A DNA stretch of 64,000 nucleotides, from contig NZ_CP123622.1 of assembly GCF_029873255.1 (NCBI RefSeq), positions 2,641,001 through 2,705,000 on the forward strand, in the 5' to 3' direction. Shown piece after piece: positions 35,922-45,822 of this stretch (the first letter of the stretch is position 1; each line of letters opens with the position of its first letter). Both the position numbers and the translations under genes were made by a program. The notes under the pieces were generated by a model. It did not search any database. It worked only from the letters and a program-made list of their open reading frames with translations, and was not told where the DNA came from. The DNA comes from Pigmentibacter sp. JX0631. GTDB taxonomy: Bacteria; Bdellovibrionota_B; Oligoflexia; Silvanigrellales; Silvanigrellaceae.

Positions 35922-36337
35922 TTCGTTACCTCAGGTTAGAATAGTTATTGCATTTATAGAAAAATATTTTTATGTTTGATATTCATATCTTTATCTTAAA
36001 TTTTTTACAATTTAAATTATATTTGTTTCTTAATTACTTTTTGTTACTAAGTGTATATCAGAAAGTATTATGTAATTACTTTATTTATATAAATTTAAGC
36101 ATAAAATTTTCAAATTCTATGATATTTCCATAAAGTTGAGAAACGATTAAATTTTGTCAAAAAAATAATAATTATTAATTTTTTGCAAATTTATTTGCAA
36201 TAATTTTTTTTTTAATATTATTTTTAAAATTTACTAAGAATTTTAAATAATTAATTCATACTAGAATGTATTGACATACAAAATTTATTGATTTAAAACA
36301 AAATAATATAAAATAAATAAATTTCTAAAGGATAGGT
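35922..36337. other. Divergent intergenic region upstream of the NRPS cluster
   Basis: This 416-base, very AT-rich spacer has no gene. It contains a perfect inverted repeat TTGCAAAT-TT-ATTTGCAA (36183-36200) followed by a T-rich run, either an operator or a weak terminator, and the promoter-like pair annotated at 36271-36298. Confidence 0.55.
36271..36298 (+). promoter_or_regulatory. Candidate promoter of the NRPS cluster
   Basis: A consensus -35 TTGACA at 36271-36276 is followed after 17 bases by a poor -10 (TAAAAC, from 36294). The NRPS ATG is about 40 bases further on, with AAAGGA as ribosome-binding site. Confidence 0.4.
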
Positions 36338-39300
36338 ATGAACAATCTTTTTGACATGCTAGAATATTCTGCACAATTAAATCCAAATAAAGTAGCATTT
36401 ACTTTTTTAGAATTTGAAACAAAAAGTGAATGTAGTATAACATATTTAGAGCTTTCTGAAAAAGCGAAAGAACTAGCATGTGTTTTGCAGTCAAAACTTA
36501 ATCAAAGTAACATTGCAGAAAGAATTATTTTAATATACCCACCAGGACTCGATTTTATTGTGGGTTTTTTTGCCTGTATTTATGCTGGTTATATTGCTGT
36601 TCCAGTCGTCCCTCCTGAAAATAAAAAAAATATTGACAAACTAAATCTCATAATTAATGACTGCGATGCTAAAGTTTGTTTATCTACAGAAAGTTTGCTG
36701 AAAAAATTTGAAGAAGATATAACAAATTGTATTCCGTGGTTAGACAGTACTTTAATTGTCTTAAATTCGCCTGATAAATGGGTTCAGCCTTTAATCAAAG
36801 ATTCTGATATCGCATTCTTGCAATATACATCTGGTTCTACTGGAAATCCGAAAGGAGTGATGGTATCGCATGGAAATATAATTAGTAATTTAGAAATGAT
36901 TTCTGCACGTACTGCAACAAATCAAGATTCCATAATGGCAAACTGGTTACCGCATTTTCATGACATGGGATTAATTAATGGAATTTTACATCCAATATAC
37001 AAGCAGTTTTTTTGTTTAGTAATGTCACCATTATCAATCATGATAAAACCATTCCGTTGGTTAAAAGCTATTAGTGATTACAAAGTTACTATTAGTGGTG
37101 GGCCCAATTTTGCATATGAACTTCTTATAAATAAAATAAATGCTGAAGAAAAGCTTAACATTGATTTAAGTTCATGGAAAATTGCATTTAATGGAGCTGA
37201 GCCCATTCGCTCTAATATTTTAATTAAATTTGTTGAAGAATTTAGTATTTGTGGATTTAAAAAAGAAGCTATTTATCCTTGTTATGGGCTTGCAGAAAAC
37301 TGCTTATTCGTAGCAAGTGAAAAAATAAATAATGGTGCAGTAATTAATTATTTCAAATTTCATAAAAATTCTGATTTAGAGTCTTTTGAATACTTTGAAA
37401 ATATTTCTGAAAAAAAAGATAATGTTAAAGCAATGGTTAGTTGTGGTTTTGGGCACGAAACACAAGTAATTAAAATTGTTGATTATGAAAATAAAAGTGA
37501 AATTACCGACAATCATATCGGTGAAATATGGGTGAGAGGACCTAGTGTCGCTTTGGGATATTGGAATAAAGCAGAATTATCAAAAGAAATATTTCAAGCT
37601 TACTTAAAAAATGGAGAAGGTCCATATCTTAGAACTGGTGATTTAGGTTTTATAAATAGTGATCAATTATTTATTGCTGGCCGAGTTAAAGATTTAATTA
37701 TTATCTCTGGAAAAAATTACTATCCTCAAGATATAGAAGAAGTGTTTGATCGCATTTATCATAATAGTAGAAATTCTGGCAATACAGCAGCATTTAGTAT
37801 TGATTTATTTGATCATGAGCAATTAGTTATTGTTACCAAGTCTATTCAGAGAATGACTGAAGTTGAATTAGAAGATAAGGTAGCAGAAATATGCAATGAA
37901 ATTTCAAAAAATTTTGGGCTACTTGTTTATAGTATTTTATTTGTAAACAAAAATTGTATTGAAAAAACAAGTAGTGGTAAAATAAAGAGGCAAGCTATCC
38001 GATCTAAATATTTAAATCGGGAACTAAACTGTATAAATGAATGGATAGATAATAGTCAACAAAATACAAATTTTGATAAAAACACAAATTTGTCATCTAC
38101 AGTTTTTGATTTAGCTTCAATTTATTCAAAAATGCTTACAATATGGTCTGATATACTAGAAATTTCTGCTAGCGAAATTAAGTTCCATTCTGATTTTTTT
38201 AATTTAGGTGGAAATTCATTAAAGATAGTGCAGATTTATAGGGTTATCCAAAAACATTTTGGAGCGTCTATTTCAATAAAAGAATTATATGATAAAACAA
38301 CTATTGGAGATTTATCTAAATTAATCTTCGAAAAGCAAAAAAATAGTAGTGATTTATATCAAGACACTCTGGAAATTGAAGTAGACAGCAAAAATCGTTT
38401 TCAACCATTTCCTTTGACTGATGTTCAGCATGCTTATTTAATAGGACGCAATAATCAGTATTCACTTAGTGGTGTATCTACTCATGGGTATAGTGAATAT
38501 CATTTTTCTGATTTAAATTTACCTCGGTTTGAAAAAATATGGAATTTATTAATTAAGAGGCATGATTCACTGAGATTAATTTTTCAAAGTGATTTGCAAT
38601 ACGTTCTTGAAAACGTACCATATTATGAAATTAAAGAATATGATTGCACTGTATTATCGGAGATAGAAATTGAAAAGCATTTCACTTTTATTCGCAATGA
38701 ATTATCTCATCAGGTTTTTTCTGCCGATAAGTGGCCTTTATTTGAGATTCGAGCAAGTAAGTTTTCAGATCATATTATATTACACTTAAGTCTCGATGCT
38801 TTAATATTAGATATGTGGAGTGTCCAAGTTTTATTTAATGAAATTAAAGATCTTTATTTTAATCCCGAATTTAATTTAGCACCGTTAAAAATAACATTTC
38901 GTGACTATGTTGTAAATGAAAATAAAAGAAAAGAGACAACTCAATATAAAAAGGATGAAGAGTATTGGAAAAATAGAATAAAATATTTTCCAAATTCCCC
39001 GCAACTACCAATAAAAAATTCACCTGAAAGTATTAAGAAAACTAAATTTAAAAGAGAATCGTGGATTTTAACTAATGACAAGTGGGAGAATTTCAAAGAA
39101 ATATCTAATCAATATAAAATCACCCCTGCAGCAGCTTTAGGTGCTTTATATGCTAGTATTTTATCTGTATGGAGTAGCAATTCAAAATTTGCAATTAATT
39201 TAACTCTTTTTAATCGCTTGCCGGTTCATCAACAAGTAAATTCTATAGTTGGAGATTTTACTACTTTATTGTTACTTGAGGCTCAATGTGAAAAGTTAGA

Positions 39301-42300
39301 GATATTTTTAGATCAGGCAACACGTTTACAAGAGCAATTGTGGACGGACTTAGAACATAACTTATATAGTGGTATAAGTTTTCAACGTGAATTAACTAAA
39401 TATCAGCAAAATAAATTAAGTTCAATGCCAATCGTGTTTACCTGTATGTTAGGAAATGAAAATAATGATTTTAATCTTTTAAATGGTAGAGAGATTTATG
39501 GAATAACACAAACTCCACAAGTTTGGTTAGACTTTAAAGTATATAACCGTTCAAATAATTTAATAATTGAATGGGATTATGTTGAAAATTTATTCCCAGA
39601 TAATTTAATTGAAACTATGTTTAGTATGCTTAAAAAAAACCTGTTGGTGTTATCAGAAAGTAGTAAAGAATGGTCGAATAAATTAGTGATTTTACCCGCA
39701 GAACAAAAAGCTCAACAAGAAATCTTGAATTCAACTTATTGGCATACAAGTGAGGTATTACTCCATGAACTTTTTTGTAAACAAGCACTAATAACACCTA
39801 ATAATATAGCTGTAATTAATGATAAAAAAGAAATTACATACTCTGATTTATATTATTCAGTTAATGTAATTGCAAACGAATTACGCCAACTTGAAATTAA
39901 AAAAAATGAAATTATTGCTATTATAATGGATAAAGGATGGGAACAGGTTGTTGCCTGTTTAGGTATTATGCTATCAGGTGCAGCTTATTTACCTATTGAT
40001 TCAAATACTCCCATATTAAAAATACAGCAAATATTGGAGGAAAGTGATTCAAAAATTATTATAACACAATCCACAAATAAAAAGATTCAAAATGAATTAC
40101 CATATAGTAAAACAATTGGCGAAAGTAGAGTTATTTTACTTGACATTTTTATTGATAAAATTTCAGAAAAACAATTAAATTCTTATCCAATTTTATCATC
40201 TATTCAGTCTATAAGTGATTTAGCTTATGTAATATATACTTCTGGTTCTACTGGAAAACCTAAAGGTGTAATGATAGATCATAAAGGAGCTGTTAATACA
40301 ATATTGGATTTAAACGATCGTTTTAAAGTAACTGAAAATGATCGTATTTTAGCTCTTTCAAATTTAAATTTTGATTTATCCGTTTATGATTTTTTTGGAA
40401 TTTTAGCGGTTGGTGGTTGCATTGTGATCCCTTCATCAAACAAGCAAAAAAATCCAGAATATTGGTCTGATTTAATTTTGAAACACAATATTTCTATATG
40501 GAATTCTGTTCCAACTTTTATGTCAATGCTCATTGAATCCTTAGATTTAAATTACATAAATAAATCATACTTAAGATTGATTTTATTAAGTGGGGATTGG
40601 ATTCCCCTAGATTTACCTGAAAAAATTAGAAAATATTTTAAAGAATCTGAAATAATTAGTTTAGGAGGAGCTACTGAAGCATCTATTTGGTCAATTTATT
40701 ATCCTATTAAGTCAATTGATAAAAATTGGAAAAGTATTCCTTATGGAAAACCGTTAAGAAATCAACATTTTTATGTGTTAAATGATAGAATGGAAAATAC
40801 TCCGCACTGGGTGGTAGGTGAGCTTTATATTGGTGGGATAGGTTTAGCAAAAGGATATTTTAACAATGAGGAGCAAACTTTAAAATCTTTTATCCATCAT
40901 CCTGTAACTAATGAACGACTTTATAAGACAGGAGATTTGGGTAGATATTTACCAGATGGCAATATCGAATTCCTAGGCCGAAAAGATTTTCAAGTAAAAG
41001 TAAATGGATTTAGAATTGAACTAGGTGAAATTGAATATAATTTGCAACAGTATCCAGGAGTGAAAAAAGCAATTGTAAATATAGTAAAAAATAATTCAAA
41101 ATTAATTGCTTATATTTTATCTGACTCTTATGTTGATAATGATATTATAACAAACTCTATAGAGCGAGCTCAATTTAAAATAGCAAGACATAACATTATA
41201 AATGATTTAAATGAACCTAGTGAATCTATACTGCTCTCTATTCAAGAAGATAAAGAACAAAGATTAAGTAAATATTTCTTTAGGAAAAGTTATCGGAATT
41301 TTGATGAAAAAATATCTTCAAAAAAAATAATTGAAGAATTAATATCAAGAATTACAGGATATATTTTAGAAATAAATCAAAGAAAATCTTTATTAGATAG
41401 TTTGAACTTTGAAAAATTTAGCTTATTATTATCTGTTCTTGCTTCAATTAAGTTTAAAGAAGATCAATTACCAAAATATTTATACCCTTCCGCAGGAAGT
41501 CTTTATCCAGTTCAAGTGTTTATAGAATTTTGTGAGTCAGTTCATTCTAAATCTAATTTTTATTATTATCATCCTGATAAAAATCAATTAATCTCTGTAA
41601 GAAATAATAGTAATAGTAGTGTAGACTTAAATTCTCAAATAAAAGTTCATTTAATTGGTAAACAATATGCAATTAGGCCAATGTATGGAAAATTAAGTAC
41701 TTCCTTTTGTTTACTTGAAAGTGGTTATATTTTAGGATTATTAACTGAACAAGCAAAAGAACTTAATTTAGAGTTACTTTTCCAAGAAAGTAATGGTATT
41801 AATTTAAGGCAAGAATTAAATCTTGATATTGAAGATACTATAGTTTCAGTTGAAATTAGTAATAATTTAAATAGACAAAATGATAAAATTAAAAATTCAT
41901 ATAATCTACCCGATTTATATGTATACGTAAAAAATATTAATGAAACAAATGAGAGTCAATGGTATTTATATAATTTTAATAAAGAATTATTAGAGTTAGT
42001 TAGCATATCAATCGATTTAAAAAATGAGTTACTGCCGTTTGGAACTGAATGCATGGTTTTTAATGACGCATCTCTGGCAATATTTTTAGTAGGAAATAGC
42101 AATCAATATGTAGCAGCAGGTATGCTATCACAATGGCTTATGGATGAAGGTATTAAAATTAATATTGGAATGTGTCCCATAGGTATCCCAAATCAAAAAA
42201 TTAGCAAATATTTTATGGAAAATGATAATAAAAATATTTTACATTCTTTATATGTTGGAAAAATCAGTGATGCACAAAAGCAAGAAAAAAAGGAATCAAA

Positions 42301-42727
42301 AGTCCAAGAAAATTACAGTTTTTTAAAGGATTACTTAAAATTAAATTTGCCAGAATATATGATTCCAAATTATTTTCAAATAATTGATAGAGTTCCCTTA
42401 AGTAATAATGGAAAAATAGATAGGAATTTATTAGCAATACCTGTTGATGAAGAAAATTTAGATTTTAATAAAAAAGTTTATCCAGTAACTGACTTAGAAA
42501 AGAAAATTGCAAAAATTTGGTCTGAATATTTGCATATTGATGCAAATAAAATTGGGGTTTATGATGAATTCTTTCAAATAGGAGGAAATTCTTTAACTGC
42601 AATAAAATTAATAAATCATATGCGTAAGTTGTTTAATATAGAAATTCCTTTTCAAAAAATCTTTGAACTTCAAACCATTTCAGAATTATCAAATTTGATA
42701 ATAAAAATGCAGAAAGTAGAAATGTAA
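36338..42727 (+). CDS. NRPS: FAAL-PCP-Cy-A(Ox)-PCP, predicted lipo-thiazole synthetase
   Basis: This 2129-residue, five-part assembly line has these domains in order. (1) Fatty acyl-AMP ligase, about 1-570: LQYTSGSTGNPKGVMVSH, NWLPHFHDMGLINGIL, and SGKNYYPQDIEE. (2) Carrier, Ser627 in GGNSL. (3) Heterocyclisation domain from about 675: the Cy motif DxxxxDxxS is D820-D825-S828 instead of HHxxxDG. (4) Adenylation domain about 1130-2035: YVIYTSGSTGKPKGVM, KTGDLGRYLPDG, and NGKIDR at the end. Pocket residues D1346, L1347, Y1350, N1389, L1416, S1418, L1442, I1450, W1451 match the published cysteine code DLYNLSLIWK. (5) Between A8 and A10 an inserted McbC/nitroreductase-like oxidase (about 1625-1990; YPSAGSLYPVQ near 1716). 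(6) Second carrier, Ser2085. There is no thioesterase domain. Inferred action: load a fatty acid, condense and cyclise cysteine, oxidise thiazoline to thiazole. Confidence 0.93.
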   Translation: MNNLFDMLEYSAQLNPNKVAFTFLEFETKSECSITYLELSEKAKELACVLQSKLNQSNIAERIILIYPPGLDFIVGFFACIYAGYIAVPVVPPENKKNIDKLNLIINDCDAKVCLSTESLLKKFEEDITNCIPWLDSTLIVLNSPDKWVQPLIKDSDIAFLQYTSGSTGNPKGVMVSHGNIISNLEMISARTATNQDSIMANWLPHFHDMGLINGILHPIYKQFFCLVMSPLSIMIKPFRWLKAISDYKVTISGGPNFAYELLINKINAEEKLNIDLSSWKIAFNGAEPIRSNILIKFVEEFSICGFKKEAIYPCYGLAENCLFVASEKINNGAVINYFKFHKNSDLESFEYFENISEKKDNVKAMVSCGFGHETQVIKIVDYENKSEITDNHIGEIWVRGPSVALGYWNKAELSKEIFQAYLKNGEGPYLRTGDLGFINSDQLFIAGRVKDLIIISGKNYYPQDIEEVFDRIYHNSRNSGNTAAFSIDLFDHEQLVIVTKSIQRMTEVELEDKVAEICNEISKNFGLLVYSILFVNKNCIEKTSSGKIKRQAIRSKYLNRELNCINEWIDNSQQNTNFDKNTNLSSTVFDLASIYSKMLTIWSDILEISASEIKFHSDFFNLGGNSLKIVQIYRVIQKHFGASISIKELYDKTTIGDLSKLIFEKQKNSSDLYQDTLEIEVDSKNRFQPFPLTDVQHAYLIGRNNQYSLSGVSTHGYSEYHFSDLNLPRFEKIWNLLIKRHDSLRLIFQSDLQYVLENVPYYEIKEYDCTVLSEIEIEKHFTFIRNELSHQVFSADKWPLFEIRASKFSDHIILHLSLDALILDMWSVQVLFNEIKDLYFNPEFNLAPLKITFRDYVVNENKRKETTQYKKDEEYWKNRIKYFPNSPQLPIKNSPESIKKTKFKRESWILTNDKWENFKEISNQYKITPAAALGALYASILSVWSSNSKFAINLTLFNRLPVHQQVNSIVGDFTTLLLLEAQCEKLEIFLDQATRLQEQLWTDLEHNLYSGISFQRELTKYQQNKLSSMPIVFTCMLGNENNDFNLLNGREIYGITQTPQVWLDFKVYNRSNNLIIEWDYVENLFPDNLIETMFSMLKKNLLVLSESSKEWSNKLVILPAEQKAQQEILNSTYWHTSEVLLHELFCKQALITPNNIAVINDKKEITYSDLYYSVNVIANELRQLEIKKNEIIAIIMDKGWEQVVACLGIMLSGAAYLPIDSNTPILKIQQILEESDSKIIITQSTNKKIQNELPYSKTIGESRVILLDIFIDKISEKQLNSYPILSSIQSISDLAYVIYTSGSTGKPKGVMIDHKGAVNTILDLNDRFKVTENDRILALSNLNFDLSVYDFFGILAVGGCIVIPSSNKQKNPEYWSDLILKHNISIWNSVPTFMSMLIESLDLNYINKSYLRLILLSGDWIPLDLPEKIRKYFKESEIISLGGATEASIWSIYYPIKSIDKNWKSIPYGKPLRNQHFYVLNDRMENTPHWVVGELYIGGIGLAKGYFNNEEQTLKSFIHHPVTNERLYKTGDLGRYLPDGNIEFLGRKDFQVKVNGFRIELGEIEYNLQQYPGVKKAIVNIVKNNSKLIAYILSDSYVDNDIITNSIERAQFKIARHNIINDLNEPSESILLSIQEDKEQRLSKYFFRKSYRNFDEKISSKKIIEELISRITGYILEINQRKSLLDSLNFEKFSLLLSVLASIKFKEDQLPKYLYPSAGSLYPVQVFIEFCESVHSKSNFYYYHPDKNQLISVRNNSNSSVDLNSQIKVHLIGKQYAIRPMYGKLSTSFCLLESGYILGLLTEQAKELNLELLFQESNGINLRQELNLDIEDTIVSVEISNNLNRQNDKIKNSYNLPDLYVYVKNINETNESQWYLYNFNKELLELVSISIDLKNELLPFGTECMVFNDASLAIFLVGNSNQYVAAGMLSQWLMDEGIKINIGMCPIGIPNQKISKYFMENDNKNILHSLYVGKISDAQKQEKKESKVQENYSFLKDYLKLNLPEYMIPNYFQIIDRVPLSNNGKIDRNLLAIPVDEENLDFNKKVYPVTDLEKKIAKIWSEYLHIDANKIGVYDEFFQIGGNSLTAIKLINHMRKLFNIEIPFQKIFELQTISELSNLIIKMQKVEM

Positions 42728-42753
42728 ATATAACTAATTAAAGGAATTTAAAA

Positions 42754-43632
42754 ATGCAAAATCAATCATCAAGTATTTACCATGTCTCAGATACAGCATT
42801 GTGGATTGCTGCTTATCGAGCAATGGAATCTAAAAGAAAAGATTCAATTTTTGAAGATCCTTTAGCAATACTGCTTGCAGGAGAACGTGGTAATCAAATG
42901 GCGAAAAAAATGAAATCAACTTCACTTATGGCTTGGGTTGTTGCTATTAGAACGAGTGTTATTGATAGACTAATTTTGAAAACTATAGAAAGTCAAAATA
43001 TTGATACTGTTATCAATTTAGGATCAGGATTAGATACAAGACCTTATCGTTTAAATTTTTTATCAAATATAAATTGGTTTGAAATTGATTTTCCAAATAT
43101 GATTAATTATAAAAAAGAAGTTTTAGTAAATGCTAAACCTAAATGTTCTTTAAACCATATAGAACTTGATCTCTCTAATATAGAGGGTAGAAGAAATATT
43201 TTTTCTTCTTTAAATTCATCTGCGAAAAATGTATTACTAATTTCTGAAGGTTTTATTTCTTATTTAAAAGAAGATGATGTTTCTTTATTATCACAAGATC
43301 TAATAAGTAATTCAAATTTTAATTACTGGATACAAGATTGCTATACATTAAATATGTATAAAGTTTTTCCAAAGAGATGGAAAAAGAATATGAACAGTTC
43401 TCCTTTTCAATTTTTTCCTAAAGATTGGTTTGATTTTTTTACAAAACAGGGATGGAATAAAAATGAATTTATTTCCTTTTTAGCTGAAGGAAATAAATTG
43501 GGACGTTTAACTCCAATGCCTTTTCCTTTTAATGTATTTAATTTTTTGTTATCTAATTTATCACATAATCCATTTGAAAATTTATATGGAGCAGTTCTTT
43601 TTTCAAAGAACAATATTTTACCAATTAATTAA
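42754..43632 (+). CDS. SAM-dependent O-methyltransferase, leucine carboxyl methyltransferase family
   Basis: The 292-residue protein has the LCMT/PPM1-like pattern: SDTALWIAAYRAMES, DPLA, VINLGSGLDTRPYRL (SAM site), FEIDFPNMINYKKE, and LLISEGFISYL. Family members methylate carboxyl groups and also act in natural-product pathways. It starts 26 bases after the NRPS and precedes the thioesterase by 19 bases, so it belongs to the cluster. The reasonable inference is methyl-ester formation on a free thiazole carboxylate, which would explain how a product from a synthetase lacking a thioesterase domain is capped. Other O-methylations are possible. Confidence 0.85.
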   Translation: MQNQSSSIYHVSDTALWIAAYRAMESKRKDSIFEDPLAILLAGERGNQMAKKMKSTSLMAWVVAIRTSVIDRLILKTIESQNIDTVINLGSGLDTRPYRLNFLSNINWFEIDFPNMINYKKEVLVNAKPKCSLNHIELDLSNIEGRRNIFSSLNSSAKNVLLISEGFISYLKEDDVSLLSQDLISNSNFNYWIQDCYTLNMYKVFPKRWKKNMNSSPFQFFPKDWFDFFTKQGWNKNEFISFLAEGNKLGRLTPMPFPFNVFNFLLSNLSHNPFENLYGAVLFSKNNILPIN

Positions 43633-43651
43633 TAAAAAGAAATGAATTAAT

Positions 43652-44422
43652 ATGTTATTAAAGCTTAAATCGGCAATTAGTGGTAATAAAATTTATCTTA
43701 TATGTTTTCATCATGCAGGGGGTAATGCTTATTCGATTTATCCCATGATAAAGTATTTAAAAAATATCCCTGAGCTTGAAATATTGTCGTATGAATTTAA
43801 AGGAAGAGGTAAAAGATCTAATGAAAATCTATGTGATAGTTTCTCAGATAATCTAAAAGAAGTAATAAACTGTTTAGATATGGAATTAGACAAAGTATCT
43901 CCAAGAATTTTTTTGGGGCATAGTATGGGTGGTATATTTGCATATGAATATCTCAAGCAAAATATAAACGAAGCAATACAGTATGGGCTTATCATTTCAT
44001 CTAAGCTACCCCCTATTTTTCAATATTTACAAAAAATATATTTCCCAGCTATGGAAGATAACGATTTTTTTAATTTAATTACTGAATTTGGTGGAATTGA
44101 GCCAGAAGTTTTAGATAACAAAGAATTAATAAATTATTTCTTTCCCATACTTAGAAATGACTTTAACTTGATATATAATTATGAACAACACATTAGTGAT
44201 CGAAGTATTGTAAAAATTAATGCAGATATTCTGGTTATATATGGATTAAATGATAAATTTATTACTTCCAATGATATTAAAATGTGGCAAAATTATTCTA
44301 ATTTAAATTGTAAAATTTTGCCATTAAGTGGTGAGCATTTTTATTTTAAAGATAATCAAAATATTTCTTTATTAGAAAAAGAAATAATACAATTTTTTAA
44401 AATTCCTAGGATAGTAATTTAA
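43652..44422 (+). CDS. Type II thioesterase of the NRPS cluster
   Basis: This 256-residue alpha/beta hydrolase is of the RifR/GrsT/LgnA-like external thioesterase type: FHHAGGNAYSIYPM (oxyanion loop), FLGHSMGGIFAYEYL (nucleophile Ser), an Asp in VIYGLNDKFI, and His in SGEHFYF. Such enzymes clear misprimed carriers. Here, with no internal thioesterase domain, it could also hydrolyse the final acyl-thiazole from the last carrier. It is the third gene of the cluster, 19 bases after the methyltransferase gene. Confidence 0.9.
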   Translation: MLLKLKSAISGNKIYLICFHHAGGNAYSIYPMIKYLKNIPELEILSYEFKGRGKRSNENLCDSFSDNLKEVINCLDMELDKVSPRIFLGHSMGGIFAYEYLKQNINEAIQYGLIISSKLPPIFQYLQKIYFPAMEDNDFFNLITEFGGIEPEVLDNKELINYFFPILRNDFNLIYNYEQHISDRSIVKINADILVIYGLNDKFITSNDIKMWQNYSNLNCKILPLSGEHFYFKDNQNISLLEKEIIQFFKIPRIVI

Positions 44423-44589
44423 ATCAATACACTTCTATATTGTGAGTAAAAAATTTTAAAATTTTAATGAATTAATGAGATAAAATAAAATACTTTATCT
44501 ATATAGATAAATTTTGTATAATATATTGTATAAAAATATTATTTTTTTTCTACTCTATAATATACTGTTTGAAAAATATTATAATTTTT
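44423..44589. other. AT-rich region after the NRPS cluster with an 18-base palindrome
   Basis: No gene is seen. A perfect palindrome TTTATCTATATAGATAAA at 44494-44511, followed by TTTTG, could be a weak terminator of the cluster. The rest is low-complexity AT sequence leading into the peptidase-gene remnant. Confidence 0.45.
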
Positions 44590-44779
44590 TTTAGTTTTAT
44601 TTCTTTTGATAGGTGAAGTTGTTATAAGAAATGGTGGAAGATTTACTGGTACGTTAACAGGAGGAACAGTGGAAAAATAGTTTTGAAAATAGTAAACTGT
44701 CTTGTTAAATTTCCTTAATAAATTTCTAATCCATATGTTTTGAATTGTTCTAAGGCAATAAGATATTTTTTTTAAATAC
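44590..44779 (-). pseudogene. Degraded partial duplicate of the adjacent S66 peptidase gene
   Basis: On the minus strand, the frame reading KYLIALEQFKTYGLEIY-stop-GNLTRQF clearly parallels KYFHALEQLKTNGFEIYEGHLTRQF of the intact gene just upstream, with an internal TAA replacing a Glu codon. Further along, a TVPPVN segment corresponds to TAPPKE, and a PPFLITTSPI-like stretch to VDFLIATIGG, with deletions and shifts between. About 190 bases are recognisable. Any other open frame across it (for example 44539-44781) is a by-product of this relic. Confidence 0.75.
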
Positions 44780-44781
44780 AT

Positions 44782-45822
44782 TTAGTCGCATACCGCAGCT
44801 TCTAAAATCTCAAAATTAAAATTTTCATTTTCTGCTTCAATTTTCACATTGAGCATTTGCGCTAATGTGTGTGACGGATGCGTATGCCCACAATCAAATT
44901 GGCTTATTATAGGGTAGTTGCGTTTACCTACAATCTCCAATATAAGATCTTCATAAGTGAACGGAGCATTTTTATTTTCTAAAACCTCTGGTTTGCCGAT
45001 GATTAGACCGACAATTTTATCGAATACACCCAAAAATTTTAAATGTGTTAATGAGCGTTCTTCTTCGGGAAAAGGGGCTTGTTCTTCTTCAATTAGTAAT
45101 ATTTTTCCTTTTAAATCAGGAAAATATTTTGTTCCTGCAAGTGCACATAATGTATTTAAATTAGCAATAATTATTGGAGCTTCAGCGTAACCATTATTTA
45201 AAATTTTTCCACCATTATTTGAATTGTATTTCCTTTCACCGGTTTTCCATTCTAAATTTAATGCATTGCGAAAATGATTGCTCCAATATTTAAAAGGTTT
45301 TATTTTATAATTATTTAATTTGCTTTCAGAAGATAAATTTTTAAAAGAGGCAATTGAATCAGAAAATCCTTCGGGCCATTCACCAAATGTAGGGATCACT
45401 GCGGGACCATAAAATGTAGATAAATTCGCTTGAGTTAATATCCCCATGTGGAGTGAAGTGATGTCGCTATAACCTGAAATTATTTTTTTAGCTTCGGCAA
45501 TTTTTTCGAAATTAAGATAGGGTAACAAGGAAGAAGAATTATAACCTCCTATTGTAGCAATTAAGAAATCTACTTTGGGATTTTCAATCAGTTCCATGAA
45601 TTCTTGCGCACGTTCTTTAGGAGGAGCTGTTCTATATCCCTGGGAAATAAACTGTCTTGTTAGATGTCCTTCATAAATTTCAAATCCATTTGTTTTGAGT
45701 TGTTCCAAAGCATGAAAATATTTTTCCTTAAACCAAATATGGGCTGGTGAAGATGAAGTAAATATTCCTGCTGTAGCGCCTAATTTCAAAGATTTTGGTT
45801 TAATAATTTTGTTAAGAATCAT
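44782..45822 (-). CDS. S66 family carboxypeptidase (LD-carboxypeptidase / MccF-like)
   Basis: This 346-residue protein of the LdcA/MccF family has ATAGIFTSSSPAH near the N-terminus, LIATIGGYNSSSLLPYL, the nucleophile motif SGYSDITSLH, the Glu in IIGKPEV region, and the C-terminal His in FDCGHTHPSHT. LdcA removes the terminal D-Ala from cytosolic murein tetrapeptides during recycling; MccF cleaves microcin C-type peptide-nucleotides. The sequence style (NSSSLLPYLNFE) leans to the MccF side, so a self-immunity role is a real alternative. It starts inside the end of metE (11-base overlap), so it is expressed from the metE operon. Confidence 0.88.
   Translation of the reverse strand: MILNKIIKPKSLKLGATAGIFTSSSPAHIWFKEKYFHALEQLKTNGFEIYEGHLTRQFISQGYRTAPPKERAQEFMELIENPKVDFLIATIGGYNSSSLLPYLNFEKIAEAKKIISGYSDITSLHMGILTQANLSTFYGPAVIPTFGEWPEGFSDSIASFKNLSSESKLNNYKIKPFKYWSNHFRNALNLEWKTGERKYNSNNGGKILNNGYAEAPIIIANLNTLCALAGTKYFPDLKGKILLIEEEQAPFPEEERSLTHLKFLGVFDKIVGLIIGKPEVLENKNAPFTYEDLILEIVGKRNYPIISQFDCGHTHPSHTLAQMLNVKIEAENENFNFEILEAAVCD

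Noticed and set aside
44539..44781. 80-codon minus-strand frame as a gene
   Set aside because: It is an accidental frame through the decayed S66 duplicate; the true homology is in another register with internal stops.
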